From Nitrospiraceae bacterium (GTDB lineage: Bacteria; Nitrospirota; Thermodesulfovibrionia; UBA6902): 64,000 nucleotides of DNA. Under the pieces are notes generated by a model that worked only from the letters and a program-made list of their open reading frames with translations, searched no databases and was not told where the DNA came from. Made by a program: the position numbers and the translations under genes. Shown piece by piece: positions 16,466-24,403 of this stretch (the first letter of the stretch is position 1; each line of letters opens with the position of its first letter). The DNA lies in assembly GCA_003599275.1 (NCBI GenBank), contig QZJG01000054.1:1-64000 (forward strand), given 5' to 3'.

Positions 16466-16930
16466 ATGCGTTATTTACTAATTGACCATATCACTGAATG
16501 GAAATCGGGAGAGCTTATAAAGGGCGTCAAGAACGTCGCCATGAGCGAGGACTTCCTCGAATTCCATTTCCCCAAAAATCCGATCATGCCCGGCGTTATG
16601 CTTTTGGAGGCTTTGACGCAACTGACAGGCTGGCTTGAGGCCGCATCTTCCGATTTTAAAAGCTGGTTTTTGATCAGCAAGGTATTGAAATCAAATTTCT
16701 ACAGTTTTGCCTTGCCCGGAGACCAAGTGGAGCTTGAGGTCCGGCTTTTACCACCCCAGCCCTCTCTTGATAGAGGGGAAACAAGAATATACAGGGGAAC
16801 AGGACTGGTAAAGGGGAAGAAAAAGATCGTTGCGGAATTTGAAGGCAAGGCAGTGCCGTTTGAGGAGATTGAGGACCCTGATGAGCAGAGAAGATTTTTC
16901 CAGGTATTGACGAGAACTGTGAAAATGTAA
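16466..16930 (+). CDS. FabZ/FabA-like 3-hydroxyacyl-ACP dehydratase with in-frame repeat insert
   Basis: Hot-dog fold dehydratase of the lipid cluster. The catalytic His34 lies in FHFPKNPIMPGVMLLEALTQ, the FabZ signature. The ATG at 16466 (154 aa) is preferred over the TTG at 16442 because GGAGA lies upstream and the family begins just before the hot-dog core. Residues about 96-105 (PPQPSLDRGE) are encoded by a copy of the palindromic repeat seen at 13888, inserted in frame in a loop between strands. The catalytic Asp/Glu is less clear. Role: probably dehydrates the 3-hydroxyacyl chain made by the neighbouring ketosynthase and ketoreductase. Confidence 0.82.
   Translation: MRYLLIDHITEWKSGELIKGVKNVAMSEDFLEFHFPKNPIMPGVMLLEALTQLTGWLEAASSDFKSWFLISKVLKSNFYSFALPGDQVELEVRLLPPQPSLDRGETRIYRGTGLVKGKKKIVAEFEGKAVPFEEIEDPDEQRRFFQVLTRTVKM
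16751..16781 (-). repeat. palindromic repeat copy inside the fabZ-like gene
   Basis: The reverse complement starts TTTCCCCTCTATCAAGAG, matching the intergenic unit at 13888-13921 over its hairpin, then continues as a diverged GGGG-rich tail. Reading frame is kept, adding about ten codons to the host gene. Confidence 0.75.
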
Positions 16931-16960
16931 TGATAAGTCCAAAAAGGTTATCGCTTGTTT

Positions 16961-17037
16961 GTCATTCCCGCTTGTCGGGAATCTTTCTTTAAAGAGGATT
17001 GCGGACAAGTTCGCTACGAATCTCTGACCGCAATGAC
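16961..17037. repeat. GTCATTCCCG...GCAATGAC dispersed repeat
   Basis: GTCATTCCCGCTTGTCGGGAATC begins the element and ACCGCAATGAC ends it. The core CCCGCTTGTCGGG is itself palindromic. It occupies the gap between the dehydratase and the Cys-less ketosynthase. A partial copy occurs at 63349-63372. Confidence 0.65.
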
Positions 17038-17073
17038 ACGATTGTAAATATTTAGAATAGGTTGAGTAGGATC

Positions 17074-18357
17074 ATGTCTGAAAGAGAAGTCGTTATTGCG
17101 GGAACAGGGCTTACAACGCCCCTTGGGAAGAATGTTGAAGAAAATCTGGGCGGCCTCAATGCGATGAAGACCGGCATCGCCCATTCACCGGCGGCCCATC
17201 TTCCTGATTTCCTGCAGTACTCCGGTAAAGTAACGGATTTTGAGCTGCCGCAGAATATAGACCCCAAACTGCAGGGGCAAATGAAATTCCTCAATCGCGG
17301 GGCGACCCTCGGATTCTGTGCATCCTTTGAAGCTGTGTCCCGCTTCCATGAAAAGATACAGGGGGTGGAGCCTTTCAGGAGGGCCTTATATGTTGCATCG
17401 GGGGATTTCACCAAGATCGGTTATGAGTTTATGCATCCGGCAATAAAGGACGGCACGGATGACTGGCAGAGCATTGACCGGGCAAGACTGAACAGTGCGG
17501 GATTAAACAAGGTCAATCCCTTTTTTCTGCTTGAATCTCTCAGTAATAACCTCTTCAGTTTCCTCTCGGCGTACGTAGAATTCATGGGGCCCAATACAAG
17601 TCTGGCGAGCCTCTCGCCAAATGGAGGGAATGCCCTGGAGCTGGCATACAGGAGCATTAAACAAAATAAGGCGGACATAGCCCTGGCCGTGGGCTACGGC
17701 AACTGGATTACGGAAATCCCTATTTATGAACTTGAAGGCCTGGGTATCCTCTCAAAATGCAGATCGGGCATTAGTTCCTACAAACCTTTTGACAGAAACA
17801 GGGACGGGTTTGTCCCTGGCGAGGGAGGCGCTGCCCTCCTGCTTACAACCACCGATATTGCAAAACAGTGGGGAGTGGAAGTCCTGGGGAAAATAAGGGG
17901 AGTTGAAAATTGTGTCGAGTTTTCCAGCCAGGGGCTCGGCGTGGCCGAAAAAGTCATCAGACGTAATATCGTGTCGGTGCTGAAGGGTACCGGCTGCGGC
18001 ATAGACGACCTTGCATGCATCATCCCGCATGGCAGCGGAACGCTGAAGGGCGACAGATCTGAACTGAGATCAATCGCGGATGTCCTGGGTGATAGAAAGC
18101 CTGATATACCCATCTGCGGCCTGAAGCCATACACCGGCCACATGGGGGCTGCAAGCGACATCGCGGAGGTGGTCTTCGGAATACATGCGGTGAAAAACAA
18201 GGCCGTTCCCGCGACGTTGAATTTTCACGAAGCCGAAAAGGAATTCTCCGAATTGCGGATTTCAAATTCCCCGCAGCCCTGCGGCGGGGGCTTCTTCCTC
18301 TCCATCAGCTACGGAGTAGGCGGCCAGTCTTCGTCCGTGATTGTAGAAGTGAGCTAA
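17074..18357 (+). CDS. ketosynthase-like protein lacking catalytic Cys (chain-length-factor-like)
   Basis: A 427-aa thiolase-fold protein aligned throughout with FabF, including GPN at 172-174, the DGFVPGEGGAALLL motif, His319 in IPHGSGT and His356 in KPYTGHMGAASD. At the nucleophile position, where FabF has TACATG, it reads SLSPNG, so Cys is replaced by Ser181. This is the pattern of a chain length factor or other non-condensing partner, although classical factors have Gln. ATG at 17074 is preferred over the upstream TTG. It probably dimerises with the active ketosynthase at 11253. Decarboxylase activity towards malonyl-ACP is another possibility. Confidence 0.75.
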   Translation: MSEREVVIAGTGLTTPLGKNVEENLGGLNAMKTGIAHSPAAHLPDFLQYSGKVTDFELPQNIDPKLQGQMKFLNRGATLGFCASFEAVSRFHEKIQGVEPFRRALYVASGDFTKIGYEFMHPAIKDGTDDWQSIDRARLNSAGLNKVNPFFLLESLSNNLFSFLSAYVEFMGPNTSLASLSPNGGNALELAYRSIKQNKADIALAVGYGNWITEIPIYELEGLGILSKCRSGISSYKPFDRNRDGFVPGEGGAALLLTTTDIAKQWGVEVLGKIRGVENCVEFSSQGLGVAEKVIRRNIVSVLKGTGCGIDDLACIIPHGSGTLKGDRSELRSIADVLGDRKPDIPICGLKPYTGHMGAASDIAEVVFGIHAVKNKAVPATLNFHEAEKEFSELRISNSPQPCGGGFFLSISYGVGGQSSSVIVEVS

Positions 18358-18392
18358 TACCCATCTTTGGGTTAGGGGAGATCATTAAATCA

Positions 18393-19340
18393 TTGGCCCA
18401 AAAAAAACGCAAAAAAAATAAATTCATAAAGGTCCTCGAATACACGACTGTATTTTTGATAATCCAGGTCTGCCGCGCCGTCCCTTTCATAATAATAAGG
18501 GGCCTAAGCAACATTCTCGGAGGCCTGCTCTACAACCTTGTCCCAAGACGCCGCAAAATAGCCATCGAAAACCTTCGGCACGCATTCAGTGGGGAAAAAA
18601 GCGAAATGGAGATCAGGCGCATCGCCCGGCAAAGCTGTTCGTCCTTTTTCCTCACCTTTCTGGAGATCGTAAAGCTCCGCTACTTTTTCGCCGGCCCTGA
18701 CGCAATGGAACGACTCCGTACTTTGACTGAAAACCTCGACGAGCTTTTCAGCAGGGCAAAAAATGCTCACGACTCGTCAGGAGGCTGCATTTTTGTGACT
18801 CCTCACATGGGCAACTGGGAGGTTCTCCCACATGTAAGCTCCTTCATCGGGATTCCGCTTGCCATAGTGGCGAGACCGCTTGACAATGAATATCTCGAGA
18901 GGCTCATATTCCATGACCGCTCCTCCAGCGGGCAGGTCATCATCCCCAAAAAGAACGCATTGTTTGTCCTTCAAAGGACCCTTCAATCCGGTAAGTCCAT
19001 AGGGATGCTGCCGGACCAGAGCACGATGAAAGGCATCATGGTCAATTTCTTCGGGCGCAAGGCCACAACCACGCCTGTTCCGGCCATACTCGCCATAACT
19101 TTCAAAAGACCGATCGTTGTCGTTGCGGTCTGCCGGAAATCAGGACGTAATCAATACGAAGGGTTTGTCAGCGCCCCGATCTGTCCGGGAGAATATACAA
19201 GTGAAAAAAACGAAATCATCAGATTGACCGGTGAAATGACACGCGAGATGGAGTCCATCATACGAAAATATCCCGAGCAGTACCTCTGGATGCACAACCG
19301 CTGGAAGACGTACAAGGGGAAAAAAGAACTGATGTCGTAG
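18393..19340 (+). CDS. LpxL/HtrB-family lipid acyltransferase
   Basis: Membrane-anchored acyltransferase of the lipid A late-acyltransferase family (315 aa). There is one N-terminal hydrophobic segment (about 18-36) and the catalytic HX4E motif in TPHMGNWEV. DQSTMKGIMVNFFGRKA and the C-terminal YLWMHNRWKT are typical of the family. The start is a TTG; the AGGGGAG before it belongs to a truncated copy of the palindromic repeat. As the last gene of the lipid cluster it probably transfers the cluster's special acyl chain to a glycolipid, but it could be the ordinary lipid A acyltransferase. Confidence 0.85.
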   Translation: MAQKKRKKNKFIKVLEYTTVFLIIQVCRAVPFIIIRGLSNILGGLLYNLVPRRRKIAIENLRHAFSGEKSEMEIRRIARQSCSSFFLTFLEIVKLRYFFAGPDAMERLRTLTENLDELFSRAKNAHDSSGGCIFVTPHMGNWEVLPHVSSFIGIPLAIVARPLDNEYLERLIFHDRSSSGQVIIPKKNALFVLQRTLQSGKSIGMLPDQSTMKGIMVNFFGRKATTTPVPAILAITFKRPIVVVAVCRKSGRNQYEGFVSAPICPGEYTSEKNEIIRLTGEMTREMESIIRKYPEQYLWMHNRWKTYKGKKELMS

Positions 19341-19385
19341 CAACGCTGTCATCCCCGCGAAAAACTTATACCTGAAAACGGCAGT

Positions 19386-19522
19386 TATATCCACAGATTT
19401 CACAGATAAAGACAATAATCCAATAAGATGGACACATATTATATATTCACCCAAAAGGTGAAAGATAATAGCTGATTAAGTGTTTAATAAATCTGTGCTA
19501 ATCTGCGTTAATCTGTGGATAA
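19386..19522. repeat. ATCTGTG palindromic dispersed repeat
   Basis: TATCCACAGATTTCACAGAT on the left and the inverted AATCTGTGCTAATCTGCGTTAATCTGTGGATA on the right flank a centre with a small TTCACC/GGTGAA hairpin. It lies between two convergent genes (acyltransferase and diguanylate cyclase), where it might also act as a 3'-end structure. Confidence 0.65.
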
Positions 19523-19542
19523 ATGCTTTTTTTAGGATAACG

Positions 19543-21243
19543 TCAGATGCTGACTTCGACCCGGTTTTTCCCTTTTCGTTTTGCCTGCAGCAGGGCCTCG
19601 TCGGCCTGACCGATAATATTTTCCTTCTTTTGCATCTTGTGGTTGTAACAGGTGACGCCGAGGCTTATGGTGATTCTTGTATTCAGCTCTACTTCTTTTC
19701 TTATTCTTTCGGCTACCTCGCAGGCGTCAGGTAGTCCTGTTTCCGGAAGCAGGACAAGGAATTCTTCACCGCCGTATCTGACGCCGAGGTCTATCTGCCT
19801 TATCTCCTTAGAGATTATCCCTGCTATATCCACAAGCAGTTGGTCCCCGAAAGTATGACCGTAGGTGTCGTTGTAGTTCTTGAAGAAATCAATGTCCAGC
19901 ATAATGGCAGAGAAGGGACATTCCGCCCTTTTCGCCCTGGCAAATAAAGTCTCCATCACAAAATCCATCAAGCGTCTGTTGGCAAGCCCCGTGAGGGGGT
20001 CATGAAGCGCGAGAGATTTTGTTTCTTCATAAAGCATTATGTTGTCGATTGCCGCCCCTATCCGGCTCCCAATTGTATAAAGCAGCGCCATTTCGCGTTC
20101 GCTTACTTTGATCCCGACTGCCGGATACAGGCATAAAACGCCCAATATCCGGTTTCTTGCTTCGAGAGGAATGCAGATTTGCCCGTGCCGGGTTATTTCC
20201 GGATATGTAATGGTGTGCCTGCCGTTTGTCTCCGAATCCCCGGATACGACAATCTCCCTTGTCTTTGCCGCCAATCCGCAAAGGCAATCTCCGACCTTTA
20301 TCCCCTTATGCGCCTCCAGGAAAGATTCCGGGAAGCCTGTCTGGCTGACAAGACTCATCTTTTCTCCGTCTACGAGAAATATAACGCCTTTGTTCTCAAC
20401 CTTGAATATATTAAAACTTGTGACGGCGCTCAAAGTGGCGGCGAAGAGCTCATCGAGTTTCATCGTACTGGCTGCCGCCATAGAGATGACCTGCAGTATC
20501 GACAGCTCGGAGTTTATTCTTTCCAGCTCGTCCGTTCTCTTTTTCAACTGCAGCGTCATATCGTTAAAAGAGACGGCCAACTGACCGATCTCGTCATTCG
20601 AATTTACAGGTACCCGGTGGTCCAGATCACCTCTGCCAACAATCCCGACCCCCTTCACAAGTTCGGAAACAGGCTTGCTTATTGTCCTGGAAAAAATAAT
20701 TGCCGCAATAATCCCTCCGGCCATGCCGGCAGTGATGATCCAGCCCATTATTCGTACAATCTCATTAATGTCTTTTCTCAGGGATTCTTCCGAGACGCCG
20801 AGATGTATGACGCCTATCTCGCCTTTTAAAATGGGGGCCGCAATGTCGAGGATATTTCTGTTTCCGGTTTCAAGGGCCAGCACACTGTAACTATGATAAG
20901 GGGGAATAGCATTGACCCCCTTCAGGTCCGAGGGAAAGCCGCCTTCAAAGGTGTGGGCCAGGACTTCGCCGCGGTCATTCAGTACAAAGATATACTCGAT
21001 CTCCTCCTCCGAGTCTTTGATGTCCCTAACCATAATTTCAAGATCAAAAAACTTTTTCGTCAGTATCGGATCAACGCTTCCCTCTGCTATATGCCTGGCT
21101 ATGGAGACCCCTCTTTTCTGCAGTGTAATGAAGAGCTTCCGGTACAGCGCGGTCTTTACTAAAATCATTGTTGCGATGCCTAACAGCACGGCCACGCTTA
21201 CCGTTATCAGCAGTATCCTGGTTTTTAGTTTTATAATTTTCAT
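19543..21243 (-). CDS. membrane diguanylate cyclase with HAMP and GAF domains
   Basis: Makes the second messenger c-di-GMP. Order in the 566-aa protein: helix 1 (about 8-27), a periplasmic sensor loop of about 130 residues, helix 2 (about 168-190), HAMP (SRTISKPVSELVKGV...DEIGQLAVSFNDM), a GAF domain (about 250-400) and a GGDEF domain. The active loop GGEEF is at 491-495, and RQID five residues before it forms the inhibitory I-site. So it should be catalytically active and feedback-inhibited. It is three bases downstream of a gene for a periplasmic binding lipoprotein, which probably presents the ligand. Confidence 0.93.
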   Translation of the reverse strand: MKIIKLKTRILLITVSVAVLLGIATMILVKTALYRKLFITLQKRGVSIARHIAEGSVDPILTKKFFDLEIMVRDIKDSEEEIEYIFVLNDRGEVLAHTFEGGFPSDLKGVNAIPPYHSYSVLALETGNRNILDIAAPILKGEIGVIHLGVSEESLRKDINEIVRIMGWIITAGMAGGIIAAIIFSRTISKPVSELVKGVGIVGRGDLDHRVPVNSNDEIGQLAVSFNDMTLQLKKRTDELERINSELSILQVISMAAASTMKLDELFAATLSAVTSFNIFKVENKGVIFLVDGEKMSLVSQTGFPESFLEAHKGIKVGDCLCGLAAKTREIVVSGDSETNGRHTITYPEITRHGQICIPLEARNRILGVLCLYPAVGIKVSEREMALLYTIGSRIGAAIDNIMLYEETKSLALHDPLTGLANRRLMDFVMETLFARAKRAECPFSAIMLDIDFFKNYNDTYGHTFGDQLLVDIAGIISKEIRQIDLGVRYGGEEFLVLLPETGLPDACEVAERIRKEVELNTRITISLGVTCYNHKMQKKENIIGQADEALLQAKRKGKNRVEVSI

Positions 21244-21246
21244 ATT

Positions 21247-22188
21247 CTAATTCAAATCACCTGGGCCCTTTTCAATGTCTTGTCCGGCGATCCATTCCTT
21301 CATTTCCCTGATGGAGTCGTATGCGCTGTCGTCTATAGGGATGAACCGGTCTATCATCATATGCCTGAGAATCTCCCGGCCCTCTTTATCAGTATGGGCG
21401 TTTAAGAAAACCGTCCTTAGCGCCTCCTTTGTTTCCGGGTCGAGCCCCGGGCCCACTACAACCGGCGGGATCCCATGCGGTGGGGATTTCATAATGGTCC
21501 TTGTTTTTGAAGTGAATACGGGATTAGTGCGGTCGGCATATTCCCATATGAGGCTGTCTACTGCCGCGCCGTCGACAATCCCCTGGGCCACGGCCTTGAT
21601 CGATTTGTCATGCGACTGAGTGAAGACATATGTTCTGAAGAATGTGTCGGGTGTCTCATTCATTTTTGAAAGCATATACGTGGGAAACAGCTTGCCGCTG
21701 TTGGACTGCGGGTCCGTAAAGGCAAACCTTTTCCCCCTCAATTCTTCAAAACTGTTTATTCGGCTGTCTTTTTTTACAATAATGTAAGAATAATACACTG
21801 CCTCTCCATAAGCCACGGGAGCGGCCAAAAGTTCCATCCCGAATTCCTTATGCCCGTCGACATAAGGGCCGCCGCATACAAAAGCAGCATCGATCTCTCC
21901 CATTTTCAGGAGCTCATTTACTTCGGAATAGCTGTCTCTTTCGACAAGCTCCACCTCTCTGCCAAGTTTAACTTCGATATAATCCAGGAACTTCCGGTAA
22001 TAAGCATAGCCTTCCCTGGGAGTAATCATTCCACCAACCGCGATCCTGACAGGTTTTCCGTTTGATGGTCCGGCGACGGTTTCAAGGGTTTCTTTTTTCC
22101 CGAGATCGATTTTTTGCGAGGCCTCTTTGCAATTGGAAATCACGGCAAGAAACAGAAATATCAGCATTGGTCCCACTGTTTTTTTCAC
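21247..22188 (-). CDS. PhnD-like periplasmic substrate-binding lipoprotein
   Basis: Binding protein of the phosphate/phosphonate (PhnD) family. It has RIAVGGMITPREGYAYYRKFLDYIE, then GEIDAAFVCGGPYV, LRGKRFAFTDPQSNSG and AAVDSLIWEY. A lipobox (VISNC) ends the signal peptide. A GTG at 22188 (313 aa, AGGGGG upstream) gives a normal signal peptide; the ATGs further upstream would add 8-10 residues. No permease or ATPase genes follow. Instead it is paired with the GAF-GGDEF cyclase, so a sensory rather than transport role is likely. The ligand is unknown. Confidence 0.85.
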   Translation of the reverse strand: MKKTVGPMLIFLFLAVISNCKEASQKIDLGKKETLETVAGPSNGKPVRIAVGGMITPREGYAYYRKFLDYIEVKLGREVELVERDSYSEVNELLKMGEIDAAFVCGGPYVDGHKEFGMELLAAPVAYGEAVYYSYIIVKKDSRINSFEELRGKRFAFTDPQSNSGKLFPTYMLSKMNETPDTFFRTYVFTQSHDKSIKAVAQGIVDGAAVDSLIWEYADRTNPVFTSKTRTIMKSPPHGIPPVVVGPGLDPETKEALRTVFLNAHTDKEGREILRHMMIDRFIPIDDSAYDSIREMKEWIAGQDIEKGPGDLN

Positions 22189-22374
22189 GGTGATGCCCCC
22201 TTCGGAATTCATATCCACCTAAATCCAGCTAAAGGCTATATATCAGGTTTCAACACCGTTTTCAACCCCCGGTACATTGCACATGCTGCGTGTTCTTGCA
22301 TTCTTTAAAGGTTTCTGGTAAGTTTAGCCTATGGTAAAACCATCTCTTTTCAGAAGGACAATAAGTTCTTTGTT

Positions 22375-23151
22375 ATGCCTATGAAAATCCCCATCCCTGC
22401 AAAACGTTTTTGTGCCATATATTTCCTGTCCCTCGCTTTGATTTTTTTGTCGTGTGCGACCTTCCCCGGTCCCGACGACATCAGGCAGGCAGAGGCCCAC
22501 TACAAACTGGGATACTCATATTTAAACAACAACCGGCTCAACGAGGCTTATGTGGAATTCCAGAAGGCGTTGCAGTTTAATCCCAGGCACAAGGAATCAC
22601 TGAATTATCTCGGCTATATAAGCACCCGGTTTAAAGATTATGACAAAGCCGTTGCCTATTACAAACGGGCGATAGCCGCAGATCCTGATTATGCGGAGGC
22701 CATGAACAACCTCGGTGTCGCCTATCTTGATATCGGAAAATGGGACGAGGCCATAAAACACTTTGAGACCGCATTGAAAAATCCGATATACCTCACTCCT
22801 GAAAAGGCCTACTCAAATATGGGATATGCCTACTATAAAAAAGGCGACTATCAGAGGGCCGGCGATGCCTTCAGGGAAGCCCTGATGAGAAATCCTGTTT
22901 TCTACATTGCAAATTACTACCTCGGGCTTGTTTATGTAAAGCTTGGCGATGACGAGTCGGCAATAGAGGAATTTAAAAAAGCGGTCGGGCTTATGCCCGA
23001 ATACATGGATGCCCACTGGGGGCTTGCCAATGCATACCTGAGATCGGGCAGCAGGGACAACGCACTGGAGCACTTCAAAATTATAGCGGCCAAAGACACG
23101 GACATTAAAAGAAGCCAGGAGGCGCTGGAATACATAGAACTCCTGAAGTAG
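22375..23151 (+). CDS. TPR-repeat lipoprotein (PilF/PilW-like)
   Basis: A 258-aa lipoprotein: signal peptide with lipobox FLSC (about 23-26), then about six tetratricopeptide repeats (e.g. KESLNYLGYISTRFKDYDKA, AMNNLGVAYLDIGKWDEAI). Length and layout match PilF/PilW, the outer-membrane pilotin that helps PilQ assemble in type IV pilus systems, but no other pilus genes are here. A rodZ-like gene follows after 22 bases and is likely co-transcribed. TPR families are hard to tell apart without a search. Confidence 0.75.
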   Translation: MPMKIPIPAKRFCAIYFLSLALIFLSCATFPGPDDIRQAEAHYKLGYSYLNNNRLNEAYVEFQKALQFNPRHKESLNYLGYISTRFKDYDKAVAYYKRAIAADPDYAEAMNNLGVAYLDIGKWDEAIKHFETALKNPIYLTPEKAYSNMGYAYYKKGDYQRAGDAFREALMRNPVFYIANYYLGLVYVKLGDDESAIEEFKKAVGLMPEYMDAHWGLANAYLRSGSRDNALEHFKIIAAKDTDIKRSQEALEYIELLK

Positions 23152-23173
23152 TTTTCGAAATTTTTCGTTTTTT

Positions 23174-23929
23174 ATGGATACCCCCGGCAAAATCTTAAAA
23201 GCTGAAAGAGAAAGACAGAATAAGTCTCTTGAAGAGATTGCGCAAAATCAGAAACTGAACATCACATATCTTCAGGCTGTCGAAAATGATGATTACCGGT
23301 CGCTTCCGGCAGAATTATACGCAAGGGCCTATCTGCGTTTTTTTGCTGCCGAGCTCGGACTGGACAGCGACCTCATCATTGGTTTATATGAAAAACAGAT
23401 GCAGCCTGCCGATGTAAACAAGCCTCTTCCTGCAGCGGGAAAAACTTCCAGTCGTTACAGGACAACGCTCATGGCCGCTTCTCTGCTCCTTGTCGCTGTC
23501 CTGGTTTCAATAATTGCGGTTTCAAAATATACAGGGCGGAAACCAGTGGAAACGGTTACTGAGATTAAAAAGCAGGAGGCCGTAGTACCGGAAAAACCGG
23601 GACCGGTGGAAGACGCAAAAGAAACCGGTATTGGCACAGACATAAAACCGGAGACCGTAACGCCCCCCATGCCAACCGGTCTGTCTCTCAAGATCTCGGT
23701 CACTGAGCCTTCATGGATATCCGTAGGCACGGATGGCGGGGAAACGAAGGAGTGGCTTATGAGCACGGGAGAGGAAATATCACTCGTTGCATCGGAAAAA
23801 TTTCTGATAAAGATAGGAAACGCGGGCGGAACAAAAATAATATTTAACGGCGACGACCTCGGAACACTTGGCCAACGCGGAGAGGTTGTCAATCTTGTGT
23901 TGCCCAAAAGCGCAGACGATCACCGTTGA
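23174..23929 (+). CDS. RodZ-like HTH membrane protein with DUF4115
   Basis: The 251-aa protein has an N-terminal XRE-type helix-turn-helix (about 7-70; GKILKAERERQNKSLEEIAQ, YLQAVENDDY), a membrane helix at about 98-117, a Pro/Glu-rich linker and a C-terminal beta domain (LKISVTEPSWISVGTDGGE...IFNGDDLG) of the DUF4115 type. This is the architecture of RodZ, the MreB-binding shape factor. In many proteins of this type the role is inferred only. Confidence 0.85.
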   Translation: MDTPGKILKAERERQNKSLEEIAQNQKLNITYLQAVENDDYRSLPAELYARAYLRFFAAELGLDSDLIIGLYEKQMQPADVNKPLPAAGKTSSRYRTTLMAASLLLVAVLVSIIAVSKYTGRKPVETVTEIKKQEAVVPEKPGPVEDAKETGIGTDIKPETVTPPMPTGLSLKISVTEPSWISVGTDGGETKEWLMSTGEEISLVASEKFLIKIGNAGGTKIIFNGDDLGTLGQRGEVVNLVLPKSADDHR

Positions 23930-23982
23930 ATACATTTCCACAAAAGCCCCTACGTCCCTGTGCAATCCGTTGAATGCCGGTA

Positions 23983-24011
23983 TTGACAAAGAATTATGCC
24001 TCTGGTATCTT
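23983..24011 (+). promoter_or_regulatory. sigma-70 promoter of the HU gene
   Basis: A perfect TTGACA (23983-23988) and TATCTT (24006-24011) with a 17-base spacer lie about 50 bases before the HU start, which carries a strong AAAGGAGG ribosome site. It is the best-looking promoter in the window, fitting an abundant protein. Confidence 0.75.
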
Positions 24012-24066
24012 TTTTCATCGGTGTCTTCAGAGACATTCTTTATTACGGAAAGAAAGGAGGAAATGT

Positions 24067-24339
24067 ATGACAAAAGTGGAGCTCACTGATGTAGTTGCTG
24101 CCGGGGCCGGCATATCAAAGGCAGCCGCTGCAAAGGCCATTGATTCAATGATAGAGGGAATTACAAAGGCCCTTAAGAAAGGCGATAAAGTAACACTTGT
24201 CGGCTTCGGGACTTTCTCTGTTTCAAAAAGGAAAGCAAGGAAAGGCCGCAATCCGAGGACCGGCGAAGCAATAAAAATACCTGCTGCAAAAACCCCGAAA
24301 TTTTCCGGTGGCAAGGCCCTCAAGCAAGCAATTAAATAG
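24067..24339 (+). CDS. HU-family DNA-binding protein
   Basis: Small nucleoid protein that bends DNA. The 90-residue form beginning MTKVELTDVVAAGAGISKAA is chosen because AAAGGAGG lies six bases upstream. The longer ORF start at 23974 would run through the promoter. Family landmarks are VTLVGFGTFSVSKRKARKGRNPRTGEAIKIPAAKTPKFSGGKALK, including the Arg/Pro tip of the beta-arm. HU versus IHF cannot be settled from this alone, but the arm sequence favours HU. Confidence 0.95.
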   Translation: MTKVELTDVVAAGAGISKAAAAKAIDSMIEGITKALKKGDKVTLVGFGTFSVSKRKARKGRNPRTGEAIKIPAAKTPKFSGGKALKQAIK

Positions 24340-24360
24340 CGTTAAAAAAGCATTTATTAA

Positions 24361-24396
24361 CATTGAGGGGGTCTCTTCTACAGAGGCCCCTCAATG
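24361..24396. terminator. bidirectional terminator hairpin between HU and ymdB
   Basis: CATTGAGGGG and CCCCTCAATG form a 10-bp stem between the convergent HU and ymdB genes. On the minus strand it is followed by an AT-rich tract ending in a T6 run, consistent with termination of the ymdB transcript. The plus-strand T-run is weak. Confidence 0.6.
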
Positions 24397-24403
24397 CTTC
24401 CTA

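Noticed and set aside
24371-24386. Loop of the HU-ymdB hairpin considered as part of a small RNA gene
   Set aside because: Convergent genes and a stem followed by a T-run on the minus strand are explained by a terminator.
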